64,000 nt of DNA from Clostridia bacterium (GTDB lineage Bacteria; Bacillota; Clostridia; Oscillospirales; Acutalibacteraceae): contig JAFVSK010000020.1 in the NCBI GenBank assembly GCA_017503785.1, positions 1-64,000 of the forward strand, written 5' to 3'. The notes beneath the pieces were generated by a model. The model made no database searches. It had not been told where the DNA came from and saw only the letters and a list, made by a program, of their open reading frames with translations. Within the stretch, counting starts at the first letter, position 1. Every line of letters begins with the position of its first letter. The translations under genes were made by a program, and so were the position numbers. Of this stretch, positions 53,039 to 63,272 are shown piece after piece.

Positions 53039-53929
53039 TTATTTCTCCCAGCTTTTTCGCTGCTCGGCCTGTGCATACATGGCACAATAGCTTTCATACC
53101 GCGTCAAGCAGATCTCCCCTGCTTCCACGGCAGCCTTTACGGCACAATCCGGCTCGTGCACGTGCGCACAGCCCGTAAAGCGACATTGCCCGAACAGCGG
53201 CCGAAATTCACGGAAGCAATCCTCCAGCCGTTCCTTGTCGATCGGGTGGATACGCTCCATGTCCAACGCCGAAAAGCCGGCCGTATCGGCCAAGTAACCC
53301 CCGTTCGGCAACCGAAACAGCTCCGCCGATCGGGTGGTATGCCGACCGCGCCCCAGCTTTTGGCTGATCTCTCCCGTTTCGCGTTGCCACGACGGCTCGA
53401 TCACGTTGAGCAAGCTGGATTTTCCCACACCGGAGTTTCCGGCAAACGCCGTAATGCGCCCCTTCAGTTGCTCGCGCAACGGATCAGCGGTTTGCGGATC
53501 GGTCACCGTTACGGTAAACACGGGAATCCCCGCCTTGCGATAGGTTTCCTCCCACACCGTCGTGTCCTGCAGGTCGGATTTGGTGATCACCACGATCGGC
53601 TCGATCTCGTTTTCTTCGGCAATGGCAATCAGCTTATCCAACAGCAGCGGATGCGGTGCCGGCTCGGCCACCGAGGCCACCACCGCCAGCTGATCCAAAT
53701 TCGCCACCGGCGGACGTACCAGCACGTTACGCCGCGGCAACACCCGCTGCAACGTACCGGTCACGCCATCCTCGTTCACGGCGATCTCCACACGGTCGCC
53801 TGCCACAGGCGTGATCCCCTCACGGCGAAACGCACCGCGTGCCTTACATTCATATACCGCATCGGCGGTTTCTACGTAATAGAAACCGCCGATACCTTGC
53901 ACTATCAATCCGTTAATTGTGCTTGCCAT
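53039..53929 (-). CDS. rsgA: Ribosome small-subunit GTPase RsgA
   Basis: 296 residues. OB-fold N-terminus, then a circularly permuted GTPase: ITKSD (G4), FAGNSGVGKSSLLN (G1), DTAGF (G3), and a zinc finger with C-x-CAHVHEPDC (FTGCAHVHEPDC). It helps mature the 30S subunit; in Bacillus the homologue is a PrkC substrate. ATG 53929 is two bases after the prkC stop. Confidence 0.95.
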   Translation of the reverse strand: MASTINGLIVQGIGGFYYVETADAVYECKARGAFRREGITPVAGDRVEIAVNEDGVTGTLQRVLPRRNVLVRPPVANLDQLAVVASVAEPAPHPLLLDKLIAIAEENEIEPIVVITKSDLQDTTVWEETYRKAGIPVFTVTVTDPQTADPLREQLKGRITAFAGNSGVGKSSLLNVIEPSWQRETGEISQKLGRGRHTTRSAELFRLPNGGYLADTAGFSALDMERIHPIDKERLEDCFREFRPLFGQCRFTGCAHVHEPDCAVKAAVEAGEICLTRYESYCAMYAQAEQRKSWEK

Positions 53930-53931
53930 AC

Positions 53932-55983
53932 TTAACCCTGTACTTCCGGAGCGGGTGCTACCGTGGTAGTCGGTGTTTCATACTTCGACAACACCGTATC
54001 GTAACGATACTGCTCCTGCACCATACCGGTCTTGCCACTCACGCTGTACTGGGCGTAATCGGAGAATTCCGCCGAATTCGTGCCGGTCTTGGCGATCTTC
54101 ACCGTCACCAGATACGAATCCACCTTTTCGGAAAGTGTCAACTCAATCACACGCTTCACGTTCGGCAGCACGTTGGTAATGGTATCGCGCAGCTGGCCGT
54201 CCACATAGATCTGAATATCCGAAGGCACCGCGCTGTCCGGCAGCGGGATCTGCATCTTCACGTCCACGTAACCGGTGCTCACCTCAAGCACGATCACCGT
54301 ACCGGGCATCATGGGCGTGTTGGCAGCAATGCTCTGCTTCAGCACGGTACCGGCAGGCGCCGTCGAGGTGTTCACGTACACGATCTCCGCCTCGTTCACC
54401 ACAAAGCCGGCAATCGTCAACTGCGAGATCGCCTGCTCCTTCGACAGGTTCTCCACGTCGGGAACCGGAATCGGGTCGGCCGGCTTGGCACCGGTGCTAA
54501 CCACCATCACGATCTCCGAGCCGTACATCAGATCGGTGGGATATTCCGCCGGCGACAGCGAAATAACAAAGTTCTCCTGCACGGTTTCGCTGGTATCCAG
54601 CGTATATTTCACCACAAAGCCGGCATTGCGCAGCGCCGCTTCCGCCTGGTCGCGATGCTGGCCCACCACATCGGGAATACGCACCATGTTGGGGCCTTTA
54701 CTTACGGTAAGAATAATGGTTTTAGTACCCTTCTTCACCGACAAGCCGGCCTCCAGCGACTGATCGATGACCGTACCGACCGGCGCTTCGTCAAACTGTT
54801 CCTTTTGGTTCTTCGTGTCAAAAATGAAGTTGGCCATAATTTCGGGGTCGTTGGAGATCTCACTGATGTGCTTACCAACGAAATTCGGCACCTCGATCTG
54901 CGAACTGTTGCCGCCCTCGCCGCCAAGCTTATCCGACAAAACGATACCCACGAACACCATTGCCACCACCAAGAACGCAGCGGCCACCGCGCACAGCACG
55001 GGAATGATGGGGAACGGCTTCTTTTCCTGCTCTTCCCCGTTATCATCGGTGTTTGCCTTTTCGGGAGCCTCTCCCTTCACGCGGGAAATGGTTTCCATAT
55101 AGCGCGTGGGGCTCTCATCCACAAAGTACTTGTATTCAAAATGAATACTGGGGTTTTTCTTAAACTCATCAATATCATTCAGCATTTCCGCTGCCGACTG
55201 ATACCGCTTCGACGGATCCTTCTGCATGGCCTTCACCGTGATATCCTCCAGGCCCTCGGGAATGGACGGATTGATCTCACGCGGCGGCTTGGCCTCGGCC
55301 TGCAGCTGCATAATGGCAACCGACACGGCGCTGTCTGCTTCAAACGGCAGCTTACCGGTCAGCATTTCGTACAGCATAACGCCCACAGAATAAATGTCGG
55401 CCTTTTCGTCGGTGATCTCGCCGCGAGCCTGCTCCGGGCTGATATAGTGCACCGAACCGATCGCCTTATCGGTCGAGCGGGTGGAGCGCACGTCATGGCG
55501 AGCAAAGCGAGCAATACCAAAATCGGTCACCTTAATGGTGCCGTCGGGCAGCAGCATAATGTTATGCGGCTTGATATCGCGGTGAACGATGCCCTTGTCG
55601 TGTGCATGCTGCAGCGCGCGCAGGATCTGCACCGTGAAATGCACGGCCTCTTTCCACTTGAAATCCTTCTGCTGGTCGATATACTCCTTCAGCGTAATAC
55701 CGTCGATGTATTCCATCACGATATACTGCATTCTGTCGCCGAAGCTCACGTCGTACACCTTCACAATGTTGGGGTGCGACAAAATAGCAATCGCCTTCGA
55801 CTCGTTCTTAAAGCGGCGCGTAAATTCGTCGTTCGCCAAGAACTCCTCCTTGAGGATCTTTACGGCAACCGTGCGGTTATCCACGTTGTCGTGTGCTTTG
55901 TACACGTAGGCCATACCGCCCACACCGATGATCTCCTGGATCTCGTAACGTCCGTCAAGACGTTTTCCCACGTACTTATCCAT
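53932..55983 (-). CDS. prkC: Ser/Thr protein kinase PrkC with three PASTA domains
   Basis: 683 residues from ATG 55983 (GGAGG five to six bases upstream). Kinase ~10-270: glycine loop IGVGGMAYVYKA (18-29), catalytic HRDIKPHN (D136), DFG 154-156. One membrane helix at ~324-349. Three PASTA domains at ~363-429, 433-497 and 505-570 should bind peptidoglycan fragments, then a ~110-residue C-terminal extension of unknown role. It controls growth, cell-wall state and spore germination; PrpC, encoded upstream, reverses it. Confidence 0.95.
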   Translation of the reverse strand: MDKYVGKRLDGRYEIQEIIGVGGMAYVYKAHDNVDNRTVAVKILKEEFLANDEFTRRFKNESKAIAILSHPNIVKVYDVSFGDRMQYIVMEYIDGITLKEYIDQQKDFKWKEAVHFTVQILRALQHAHDKGIVHRDIKPHNIMLLPDGTIKVTDFGIARFARHDVRSTRSTDKAIGSVHYISPEQARGEITDEKADIYSVGVMLYEMLTGKLPFEADSAVSVAIMQLQAEAKPPREINPSIPEGLEDITVKAMQKDPSKRYQSAAEMLNDIDEFKKNPSIHFEYKYFVDESPTRYMETISRVKGEAPEKANTDDNGEEQEKKPFPIIPVLCAVAAAFLVVAMVFVGIVLSDKLGGEGGNSSQIEVPNFVGKHISEISNDPEIMANFIFDTKNQKEQFDEAPVGTVIDQSLEAGLSVKKGTKTIILTVSKGPNMVRIPDVVGQHRDQAEAALRNAGFVVKYTLDTSETVQENFVISLSPAEYPTDLMYGSEIVMVVSTGAKPADPIPVPDVENLSKEQAISQLTIAGFVVNEAEIVYVNTSTAPAGTVLKQSIAANTPMMPGTVIVLEVSTGYVDVKMQIPLPDSAVPSDIQIYVDGQLRDTITNVLPNVKRVIELTLSEKVDSYLVTVKIAKTGTNSAEFSDYAQYSVSGKTGMVQEQYRYDTVLSKYETPTTTVAPAPEVQG

Positions 55984-56000
55984 AGTAACCTCCTGCATCC

Positions 56001-56732
56001 TTAACTTTTCGTAACTACGACAACCGTAATATTATCGCTTCCACCCGCTAAGTTCGCGGTGGTTATCAACTTCATCGGAATATCCTGGAACGCAAAGGTG
56101 CGCACCAACGATTCGATCATTTCGGGCACCACCAGGTTCGAGAGACCGTCCGAGCAAATAAGCAGCGTACCGTTATCGGGAAACGCCACGCGAGTAAAGG
56201 CACATTCCAGCTCCGGCTCCACGCCCAACGCCCGCGTAAGAAAATGCTTTTGCGGATGCGTTTTGGCTTCCTCGGCCGTAATCTGGCCCTTGTCCACCAT
56301 GTCCTGCACCACCGAATGGTCTTTGGTGACCTGATTGATCTCACGCGGTGTGATGATATACGCGCGGCTGTCACCCACGTAGGCAATGTATACTGCCTCG
56401 GCCGTAGCAATGGCTACCACCGCCGTGGTTCCCATGCCATACAGCTCAGGGTCCTCACGGGCAGCGCGAAACACTTCACCGTTCGCCTCCATAATCGCCG
56501 ATTCCAGCAGATCACGGATCGCTTCGGGGGTGGCATTTTCGCGATAATCGTCCACCAAGCGATCGGCAATGCTGCGCATTGCGATCGAGCTGGCCACGTT
56601 ACCGCCGTTTGCACCACCCATACCGTCGCACACCACGGCAAAGGCGGTGTTTTCCGTCAGCTTACCGCAAAGGTAAGCATCCTGGTTGCTGGAACGCACA
56701 CGTCCCGGATGGGAAGCTCCTAACGTTCTCAT
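56001..56732 (-). CDS. prpC: PP2C-family Ser/Thr phosphatase PrpC (Stp)
   Basis: 243 residues. SNQDAYL, VCDGMGGANGG, YVGDSRAYI, DHS and GGSDNITVVVV are the metal and active-site motifs. Overlaps rlmN by four bases. Removes phosphate from PrkC and its targets. Confidence 0.95.
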   Translation of the reverse strand: MRTLGASHPGRVRSSNQDAYLCGKLTENTAFAVVCDGMGGANGGNVASSIAMRSIADRLVDDYRENATPEAIRDLLESAIMEANGEVFRAAREDPELYGMGTTAVVAIATAEAVYIAYVGDSRAYIITPREINQVTKDHSVVQDMVDKGQITAEEAKTHPQKHFLTRALGVEPELECAFTRVAFPDNGTLLICSDGLSNLVVPEMIESLVRTFAFQDIPMKLITTANLAGGSDNITVVVVTKS

Positions 56733-57769
56733 GGGGTTTGATCCTCCTCTCGTTCCTGCCGGCGAAGCTGCCCGCAGGAGGCGCTGATATCGGCGCCAAG
56801 CGTACGTCTTACTGTTACATTCAAGCCGTTTTGCTCTAAAATTTGCTGAAACCGTTTCAAACGTGCCTGCGTGCTGCGCTTATGATCCTTGCCGCGCACC
56901 TCGTTGGCAGGAATCAAATTCACGTGGCACAACATCCCCTTTAGGCAAGATGCCAATTCAGCCGCGCAGGCATCGCTGTCGTTCACACCGTCGATCATGG
57001 CGTATTCAAACGAAATGCGCCGCCCCGTTGCCCGAATATACTCGCGGCAGGCCTTCAGCAATTCCTCAACAGGCCAACGGCGGTTCACAGGCATTAAGCG
57101 TGAACGAATGTCATTATTCGGCGCGTGCAGCGACACCGATAAGGTCAACTGCAGTTTTTCCTCCATTAAGCGATAGATCCCGTCTACCAGCCCGCAGGTG
57201 GAAAGGGACACGTGCCGCATCCCGATATTAACACCGCCCGGTCGGGCGAGCATTTTCAAGAACTGTAACACCTGGTCGTAATTATCCAGCGGTTCGCCCA
57301 TACCCATGAGCACCACCGACGATACGCGAATTCCGCGATCACGCTGGGCGGTTTCAATTTGCGACAGCATTTCCGCCGCCGACAAATTGCGGGACAAGCC
57401 ACCCATACCCGTAGCACAGAACGAACAACCCATACGGCAGCCCACCTGTGTTGACAAGCATTGCGACCAACCGTGGTGATAGTGCATCAGCACCGACTCC
57501 ACCGTTTCTCCATCAGGCAAGCCAAACAGGTATTTCACGGTTTCGTCCAACTGCGACTCCAACCGCCGCAGCACCGTAACCCCCGGGATCACAAACTCCC
57601 GCGCCAGCTCCTGCCGCATTGCTAACGGCAGATTGGTCATCTCCTCAAACGAAGCACAGCCGTTATCCAGCCATTGCATGACCTGCTTGCAGCGAAACGA
57701 GGGATACCCCAGCACGGCAAACCGCTCTTTTATTTGTTCTTCTGTCAGCGAGCGGATATCGTCCGGCAT
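56729..57769 (-). CDS. rlmN: 23S rRNA (adenine-2503-C2)-methyltransferase RlmN
   Basis: 346 residues. Radical-SAM cluster CRMGCSFCATG (~110), the two catalytic cysteines are expected in this motif region and near the C-terminus (ISASCGQLR). N-terminal helical RNA-binding domain. It also modifies tRNA in some bacteria. Confidence 0.96.
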   Translation of the reverse strand: MPDDIRSLTEEQIKERFAVLGYPSFRCKQVMQWLDNGCASFEEMTNLPLAMRQELAREFVIPGVTVLRRLESQLDETVKYLFGLPDGETVESVLMHYHHGWSQCLSTQVGCRMGCSFCATGMGGLSRNLSAAEMLSQIETAQRDRGIRVSSVVLMGMGEPLDNYDQVLQFLKMLARPGGVNIGMRHVSLSTCGLVDGIYRLMEEKLQLTLSVSLHAPNNDIRSRLMPVNRRWPVEELLKACREYIRATGRRISFEYAMIDGVNDSDACAAELASCLKGMLCHVNLIPANEVRGKDHKRSTQARLKRFQQILEQNGLNVTVRRTLGADISASCGQLRRQEREEDQTP

Positions 57770-57781
57770 CGTACAGGCACC

Positions 57782-59119
57782 TCATTTTTTACAAAATCCC
57801 GCAACAAAGAACCCATCGGTTCCGTGAACGTGCGGAAACAGCGTAATGGTATGCGACACCGCCGCCCCCATCGCCTCAAAGCACGCCTCCAACGGCAACA
57901 GCCGCGGCGAAAACTCGGGGTGTTCAGCCAAGAAGCGGCTCACCACCGCTTCGTTTTCGGCGGGGTTCAGCGTACACGTTGAATACTGCAACACGCCCCC
58001 GGGCTTTACCAGCTCGGCACTGCGCTCCAAAATACGGTACTGCAGCTGCGGAAGCTCCTCGAACTCGGCAAGCGCCTTATAGCGGATCTCGGGCTTGCGG
58101 CGAATTACGCCAAGCCCCGAACAGGGCACGTCACACAACACGCGATCAAAGCTCTCACGCAGCGACGACGGGCACGGTGCCGAAGCATCGCGCGGAGCCG
58201 TGCGAATGATCGTCACGCCGAGATCGGCGGCCCGCGATTCAATGGTTTCACACTTGGCAGGATACAAGTCACACGCCAAGATGCTGCCACGGTTTTGCAT
58301 CATCTGCGCCACCGTGAAGCTCTTGCCACCCGGTGCGGCACACACGTCGGCGATCGCCTCGCCCGGCTGTGCCCCCAACGCATAGCACGCCCATTGTGAA
58401 GCCTTATCCTGATAATAATACCAGTTTTTTTCACGACTTGCAAGTTTATTTAAAAAATATCCGTTATTTAACTGAAAACAATGTGCCAAATCGGGGCAAA
58501 TCGTGTGTTCTGCACCGATTTCGGTCAACCGCGACGAAAATTCACGGTCATCGGTCTGTAACATATTAACACGCAAAAAGGTATCCGGCGTGTCATTGAT
58601 ATGCGCAACCAGCTGCTCGGCAATTTCATCACCGTAAGCACGGCGCCAAAAATCGATCAGCTCTCTCGGACAGGAATGGCGGATCGCCAAGCCCTCATCA
58701 CCGCTCGGCAGATCGTCCCACACCGTATCCAGTCGCCGCACGATCCCGCGCAGCACGCCGTTCACAAAGCCGGAGGCCTGCCCTTGTTTGAGCTTCTTCA
58801 CACCGGAAACAGCCTCGTTCACCGCCGCCGATGCCGGCACCTTATCCATAAAAAGCAGCTGATATACTGCCACGCGCAGTGTTTCACGCACAAGAGGATG
58901 CATTTTTCGCAGCGGCACCGACGATGCCTTGCCGAGGATATGATCCAACGTCAAGCGCCGTTCGATCACGCCGTAAAACAACCGCGATGCCAGCGCCTTA
59001 TCCGCATCGGACAGCTCCGTCGTGCGCAGCAGCTGATCCAACGCAATATTCGAATAACTCTGCTTGCGGTGTAGCTCGGCCAACGCCTGCACCACCGACA
59101 AACGCGCATTTTGCGGCAT
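57782..59119 (-). CDS. rsmB: 16S rRNA (cytosine-967-C5)-methyltransferase RsmB
   Basis: 445 residues from ATG 59119 (GGAGGAG upstream). Residues ~1-140 are a NusB-like domain; the rest is a Rossmann methyltransferase with DVCAAPGGKSF (SAM site) and CDVPCSGLGVIRRKPEIR (catalytic cysteine). Twelve bases upstream of rlmN. Confidence 0.94.
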   Translation of the reverse strand: MPQNARLSVVQALAELHRKQSYSNIALDQLLRTTELSDADKALASRLFYGVIERRLTLDHILGKASSVPLRKMHPLVRETLRVAVYQLLFMDKVPASAAVNEAVSGVKKLKQGQASGFVNGVLRGIVRRLDTVWDDLPSGDEGLAIRHSCPRELIDFWRRAYGDEIAEQLVAHINDTPDTFLRVNMLQTDDREFSSRLTEIGAEHTICPDLAHCFQLNNGYFLNKLASREKNWYYYQDKASQWACYALGAQPGEAIADVCAAPGGKSFTVAQMMQNRGSILACDLYPAKCETIESRAADLGVTIIRTAPRDASAPCPSSLRESFDRVLCDVPCSGLGVIRRKPEIRYKALAEFEELPQLQYRILERSAELVKPGGVLQYSTCTLNPAENEAVVSRFLAEHPEFSPRLLPLEACFEAMGAAVSHTITLFPHVHGTDGFFVAGFCKK

Positions 59120-59135
59120 CGCTTTCTCCTCCTTT

Positions 59136-60062
59136 TTAATCGGCAAACGGTGTCATACACGCTGCCGGATGCCCACGAAAATACGCTACGGCATCCATGC
59201 GTTTGCCGCCCTCGGCCTGCACCTCACAAATTTCCAGCAGGGTTCCTTCCCCACACGCCACACACAGCGGCTCGGTGGAAACGATCAGCCCGGGCGCTGC
59301 TTCGCAGGTGCCCGCCACCTTGGTACGGTGGATCTTCAGCTTCTTACCGCCTCGCTCCACCGTGGCTACCGGCCAGGGCGACAATCCGCGCACCTGATCG
59401 TGCAGTTGCTTCGCTGTTTTGGAGAAATCCATCGCACACAGCGATTTATCCAACATCGAAGCATAGCAGGACTCCTCATCCTGTTGCGGAATACGTTCCA
59501 AGGTGCCCGCCTGCAGCTTATCAATCGTGCGCGACAAAAGCGCTGCACCCATCTCCGATAACCGATCGTGCAGTTCCCCTGCTGTCATATCCTGCGGAAT
59601 GGGACAAACGTCCTTCAGCAGCATATCACCGGTGTCGAGGCCCACGTCCATAAACATCGTGGTCACGCCCGACTCGCTCTCGCCGTTGAGCACAGCCCAC
59701 TGAATGGGCGCCGCCCCACGATAGCGCGGCAGCAACGAAGCATGCACGTTAATGCAACCGTGCATGGGCAGCTCCAGCACCTCACGCGGCAAGATCTTGC
59801 CGTATGCCACCACAACAATAAGCTCGGGCGCATAGTCGCGCAACGTCGCCTGTGTTTCGGCATCCCGCAACGATTTCGGCTGCAGCACCGGAATATCGTG
59901 CTCCAGTGCGCACACCTTCACCGGAGGCGGTGTTAATTTTTGTCCTCTCCCCTTCGGCTTGTCAGCCTGCGTCACCACCAACGATACGTTGTGTCCGTCG
60001 GCGATCAAACGCTCTAAACACGGCACGCTGAACTCGGGAGTTCCCATAAAGATAATATTCAA
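59136..60062 (-). CDS. fmt: Methionyl-tRNA formyltransferase
   Basis: 308 residues from TTG 60062, overlapping the def stop by four bases. FMGTPEFSVPCLERLI at the start and NVHASLLPRYRGAAPI (~106-121, catalytic N-H-D triad) identify it. It formylates initiator tRNA; def removes the formyl group. Confidence 0.96.
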   Translation of the reverse strand: MNIIFMGTPEFSVPCLERLIADGHNVSLVVTQADKPKGRGQKLTPPPVKVCALEHDIPVLQPKSLRDAETQATLRDYAPELIVVVAYGKILPREVLELPMHGCINVHASLLPRYRGAAPIQWAVLNGESESGVTTMFMDVGLDTGDMLLKDVCPIPQDMTAGELHDRLSEMGAALLSRTIDKLQAGTLERIPQQDEESCYASMLDKSLCAMDFSKTAKQLHDQVRGLSPWPVATVERGGKKLKIHRTKVAGTCEAAPGLIVSTEPLCVACGEGTLLEICEVQAEGGKRMDAVAYFRGHPAACMTPFAD

Positions 60063-60526
60063 CGCTTGCCCCCCTTATCCACCATGATCTCGTCAACGTG
60101 ATCCAAAAACACCACGCCATCCAAGTGATCGATCTCATGGCACATGCACCGCGCAAGCAGCTCTTCACCGGTAAGATAATACCACTTACCGTGGCGGTCC
60201 TGAGCTTTCATCTTCACCTTATACGGGCGTTTCACGATTCCCCATTTACCGGGAAACGACAAGCAGCCCTCTTCACCGCTTTGCTCACCCTCGCTCTTCA
60301 CGATTTCGGGGTTGATGGCTTCGATCACGCCGTCGCCCACGTCCATCACGACCACACGGCGCAAGATCCCCACCTGAGGGCCTGCCAACCCCACACCGGG
60401 AGCCGCATGCATGGTTTCGGCCATATCATCCAACAGCTGCCACAGCCGTTCGTTAAACTCTGTTACAGGGCGACACACCTTACGCAGTGTCGGATCCTCA
60501 TCTTTTAAAATATTACGAATTGCCAT
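60059..60526 (-). CDS. def: Peptide deformylase
   Basis: 155 residues. All three motifs are present: GVGLAGPQVG (44-53), EGCLS (86-90) and HEIDHLDG (130-137), giving the C-H-H metal site. GGAG precedes ATG 60526. Confidence 0.96.
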   Translation of the reverse strand: MAIRNILKDEDPTLRKVCRPVTEFNERLWQLLDDMAETMHAAPGVGLAGPQVGILRRVVVMDVGDGVIEAINPEIVKSEGEQSGEEGCLSFPGKWGIVKRPYKVKMKAQDRHGKWYYLTGEELLARCMCHEIDHLDGVVFLDHVDEIMVDKGGKR

Positions 60527-60540
60527 CGTTCAATTCTCCT

Positions 60541-63006
60541 TTACAAAATGGTAGCAGGATTACGGTCGGCATACACCGTCACTTCACGATTAGCCGCATC
60601 AGCACTAAACGCCGTTAACAATTCACCGATCAGCTGACGCGAACGCGCCGTACCGCCCAGCTTCACCAGCAATTTATACCGATATTTTCCCGAAACCCGC
60701 GCCACGGCAGCGGGTGTGGGGTCCAACACGATCATCGGCAACCCCTCATATTCGGGCTTTTGGGCAAGCTGCCGCAGCAGCGAAAGCAGCCGCTCTGCCG
60801 CCTCACGCACCGTCGCCTCACGCAACCCCGAAAGGCCAAACACGCACAGTTCGGTAAACGGCGGATACCGCATCTGCTTGCGCATAGCAATTTCTACGTT
60901 GTAAAACGCAGGATAATCCTGTTGTGCCGCCTGCCCGATCACGTAATGCTCGGGCACGGTGGTCTGAATAATGGCCTTACCGGGAAACTCACGCCGCCCT
61001 GCACGACCGATCACTTGGGTAAGCAGCGAGAACGTGTTTTCATACGCGCGGTAATCCCCCGCGTACAACGATTGATCGGCCGACAACACCCCCACCAGCG
61101 AAACCTGCGGGAAGTCCAGCCCTTTGGCCACCATTTGCGTGCCGATCATCACGTCATATCCGCCCTCGGCAAACTCTTTAAACTTTTCCTCGTAAGCAAA
61201 CCGCGACATCGTGGTATCGGTATCCATGCGTAGCACACGAACGGCGGGAAACAGCTGCTGCAGCTCCTCCTCCACCCGCTGTGTACCAATGCCCGAATAC
61301 CGCACGTGCTCCGAGCCGCAATCGGGGCAACGCTGTGTCATCGGCTGGATATGCCCGCAATAGTGACACATCAGCTTGCCGTTCGCTCGATGGTAGGTCA
61401 TCGAAATACTGCACGACGGACACGTCACCACCTTACCGCATGAGCGGCAGGACACAAAGGTTTGATATCCGCGTCGATTCAACAACAGAATCGCCTGACG
61501 GCCCTTATCGAAGCACTCACGCAGTTCGTGCAGTAGCGGCTCGCTAAACAGCGAACCGACCGGCGCGGTGCGCATATCCACAACCTCCACCTGCGGCAGC
61601 ACGGCATCGCCGTAGCGGGTGTTCAACGTGTGCAGTGAATACCGACCGCTGGTGGCAGCGTGATAACTTTCCACGCTGGGCGTTGCCGAAGCCAACAGCA
61701 GCAGTGCGTTGTGCTCGGCGCAGCGAAACTTCGCCACCTCGCGAGCGTGATATCGCGGCGTACTCTCCGATTTATACGTATGCTCCTGCTCCTCATCCAT
61801 GACAAGTAAGCCCAGTCGCTTCACGGGAGCAAACACCGCCGAACGCGTCCCCACCACAATAGCGGCATCGCCACGGCGAATACGTTTCCATTCGTCCATA
61901 CGCTCACCGACCGACAGCCCGCTGTGCAGCACCGCCACACGCGCACCGTACCGCTGCAAGAATTGCTCGGTCAGCTGCGGTGTAAGCGCAATTTCCGGCA
62001 CCAGCACGATCACCTGCTTATCCTCGGCGATCACACGGTCGATCAAGCTCATATACACCTGCGTTTTGCCGCTGCCGGTCACACCGTACAGCAAGGCGCA
62101 CGCAGCCTTGTTTTCTTTATAACGCGCAAGCAGCTCATCAAAAGCCACCTGCTGCTCGGGTGCTAAAGTGTTCGCTGATGCGGCAGGTGCTGCCGCCACC
62201 TTGGACGGTGTACGCAGCCACTCCTGATCGTACAGCTCAACGATCTCCTTTTTCACAAGCGCCGATACGACCGCCTCGGTCACACCGGCTAAATAACACA
62301 GTTCCTTCACGGAGGCGGTGCCTGCCGCCTCAAGCAGGGATACCACCGCTTTTTGCTTGGGACTGCATTTGGCAGTCTTCAATGCTTCTTCCAGTTCTTC
62401 GGGCGGAACCCGCAGCCGCGCCATACGGCGCGTGGCATCCCCCGAACGGCGGAACGCATCGTCGCTGCGTGTCAGCCAGCCACGGCGCAGCATGGTATCC
62501 AAATACCGCTGACCGTCTGTAAGCCCTGCCAAGCGCAGCAGTTTATCCCCCGGCACGCCGTTCGGCAACCGACTGCTTGCCGAGCACGCCAGCTTATACA
62601 GCGCCGCCTCCTCGGGCGACATACGCCGCTCGTCCCCTTCCGGCAGCGGGCGAACCGGCAAAAACACCGGCTTTACATTCCAATACAGGCCCGTCGGCAG
62701 CATTGCGCGCACCGCATCAAACACGGTACAAAACGCGCGTTCGCGCAGCCACAGGGCCAGTGAAAGCAGTTCTTCACTCAGCAGCGGCTCCTCGTCCAGC
62801 ACCTCAGCCACCGGCTTTAAGCGTGCGGTCGCTTCCTCGTCCGACACCTCCATCACAATACCCTGACGGCAACGGTCGCCGCGACCGAACGGCACCAGCA
62901 CTCGACAGCCACGCCGGATCGGCGCCGAAGACTCCAGCGCATAGCTATACAGCTTATCAAAATGATACGCCGCCTGCTCAACGGCAACCTTAACAACGCG
63001 CAGCAC
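60541..63006 (-). CDS. priA: Primosomal protein N' (PriA helicase)
   Basis: 821 residues from GTG 63006 (GGGAGG seven bases upstream). DNA-binding N-terminus, Walker A YGVTGSGKTQVY (~305), DEEQEHTY, eight zinc cysteines (CRSCGKVVTCPSC, CHYCG, CPDCGS) and helicase motif VIGRAGRR. Restarts stalled replication forks. Confidence 0.96.
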   Translation of the reverse strand: MLRVVKVAVEQAAYHFDKLYSYALESSAPIRRGCRVLVPFGRGDRCRQGIVMEVSDEEATARLKPVAEVLDEEPLLSEELLSLALWLRERAFCTVFDAVRAMLPTGLYWNVKPVFLPVRPLPEGDERRMSPEEAALYKLACSASSRLPNGVPGDKLLRLAGLTDGQRYLDTMLRRGWLTRSDDAFRRSGDATRRMARLRVPPEELEEALKTAKCSPKQKAVVSLLEAAGTASVKELCYLAGVTEAVVSALVKKEIVELYDQEWLRTPSKVAAAPAASANTLAPEQQVAFDELLARYKENKAACALLYGVTGSGKTQVYMSLIDRVIAEDKQVIVLVPEIALTPQLTEQFLQRYGARVAVLHSGLSVGERMDEWKRIRRGDAAIVVGTRSAVFAPVKRLGLLVMDEEQEHTYKSESTPRYHAREVAKFRCAEHNALLLLASATPSVESYHAATSGRYSLHTLNTRYGDAVLPQVEVVDMRTAPVGSLFSEPLLHELRECFDKGRQAILLLNRRGYQTFVSCRSCGKVVTCPSCSISMTYHRANGKLMCHYCGHIQPMTQRCPDCGSEHVRYSGIGTQRVEEELQQLFPAVRVLRMDTDTTMSRFAYEEKFKEFAEGGYDVMIGTQMVAKGLDFPQVSLVGVLSADQSLYAGDYRAYENTFSLLTQVIGRAGRREFPGKAIIQTTVPEHYVIGQAAQQDYPAFYNVEIAMRKQMRYPPFTELCVFGLSGLREATVREAAERLLSLLRQLAQKPEYEGLPMIVLDPTPAAVARVSGKYRYKLLVKLGGTARSRQLIGELLTAFSADAANREVTVYADRNPATIL

Positions 63007-63027
63007 CTCGGCACCTCCCTTGTAACA

Positions 63028-63060
63028 CGTAAAAAGACGTCCAAAAAAGGACGTCTTTTC
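63028..63060 (-). terminator. Terminator after rpoZ
   Basis: AAAAGACGTCC (63032-63042) / GGACGTCTTTT (63049-63059), then T5 on the minus strand. It separates remA-gmk-rpoZ from priA-def-fmt. Confidence 0.75.
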
Positions 63061-63071
63061 GGATAGTCGAT

Positions 63072-63272
63072 TTACTCTTCGTCCGACACGATCATTTTGT
63101 AATCGCCGCCCTCAAAATCGTTGATCGCCATGCTCACAGGCTTTTCAATCAGGATAACGCTGTTATCCTCCGCCTCCTGCGCAATATCGCGAGCGCGCTT
63201 GGCAATACCCACAACCACCGCATAGCGGCTGTTCTTACCTTTTAACTTTTCAATATCTCTGGGATTCAGCAT
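63072..63272 (-). CDS. rpoZ: DNA-directed RNA polymerase omega subunit
   Basis: 66 residues. SRYAVVVGIAKRARDI near the middle and the position after gmk are typical for omega. ATG 63272 overlaps the gmk stop by seven bases; GGAGG is ten bases upstream. Confidence 0.93.
   Translation of the reverse strand: MLNPRDIEKLKGKNSRYAVVVGIAKRARDIAQEAEDNSVILIEKPVSMAINDFEGGDYKMIVSDEE

Noticed and set aside
53917..56004. 695-codon plus-strand frame opposite prkC
   Set aside because: Histidine- and arginine-rich shadow of the kinase gene; the other strand has full kinase and PASTA motifs.
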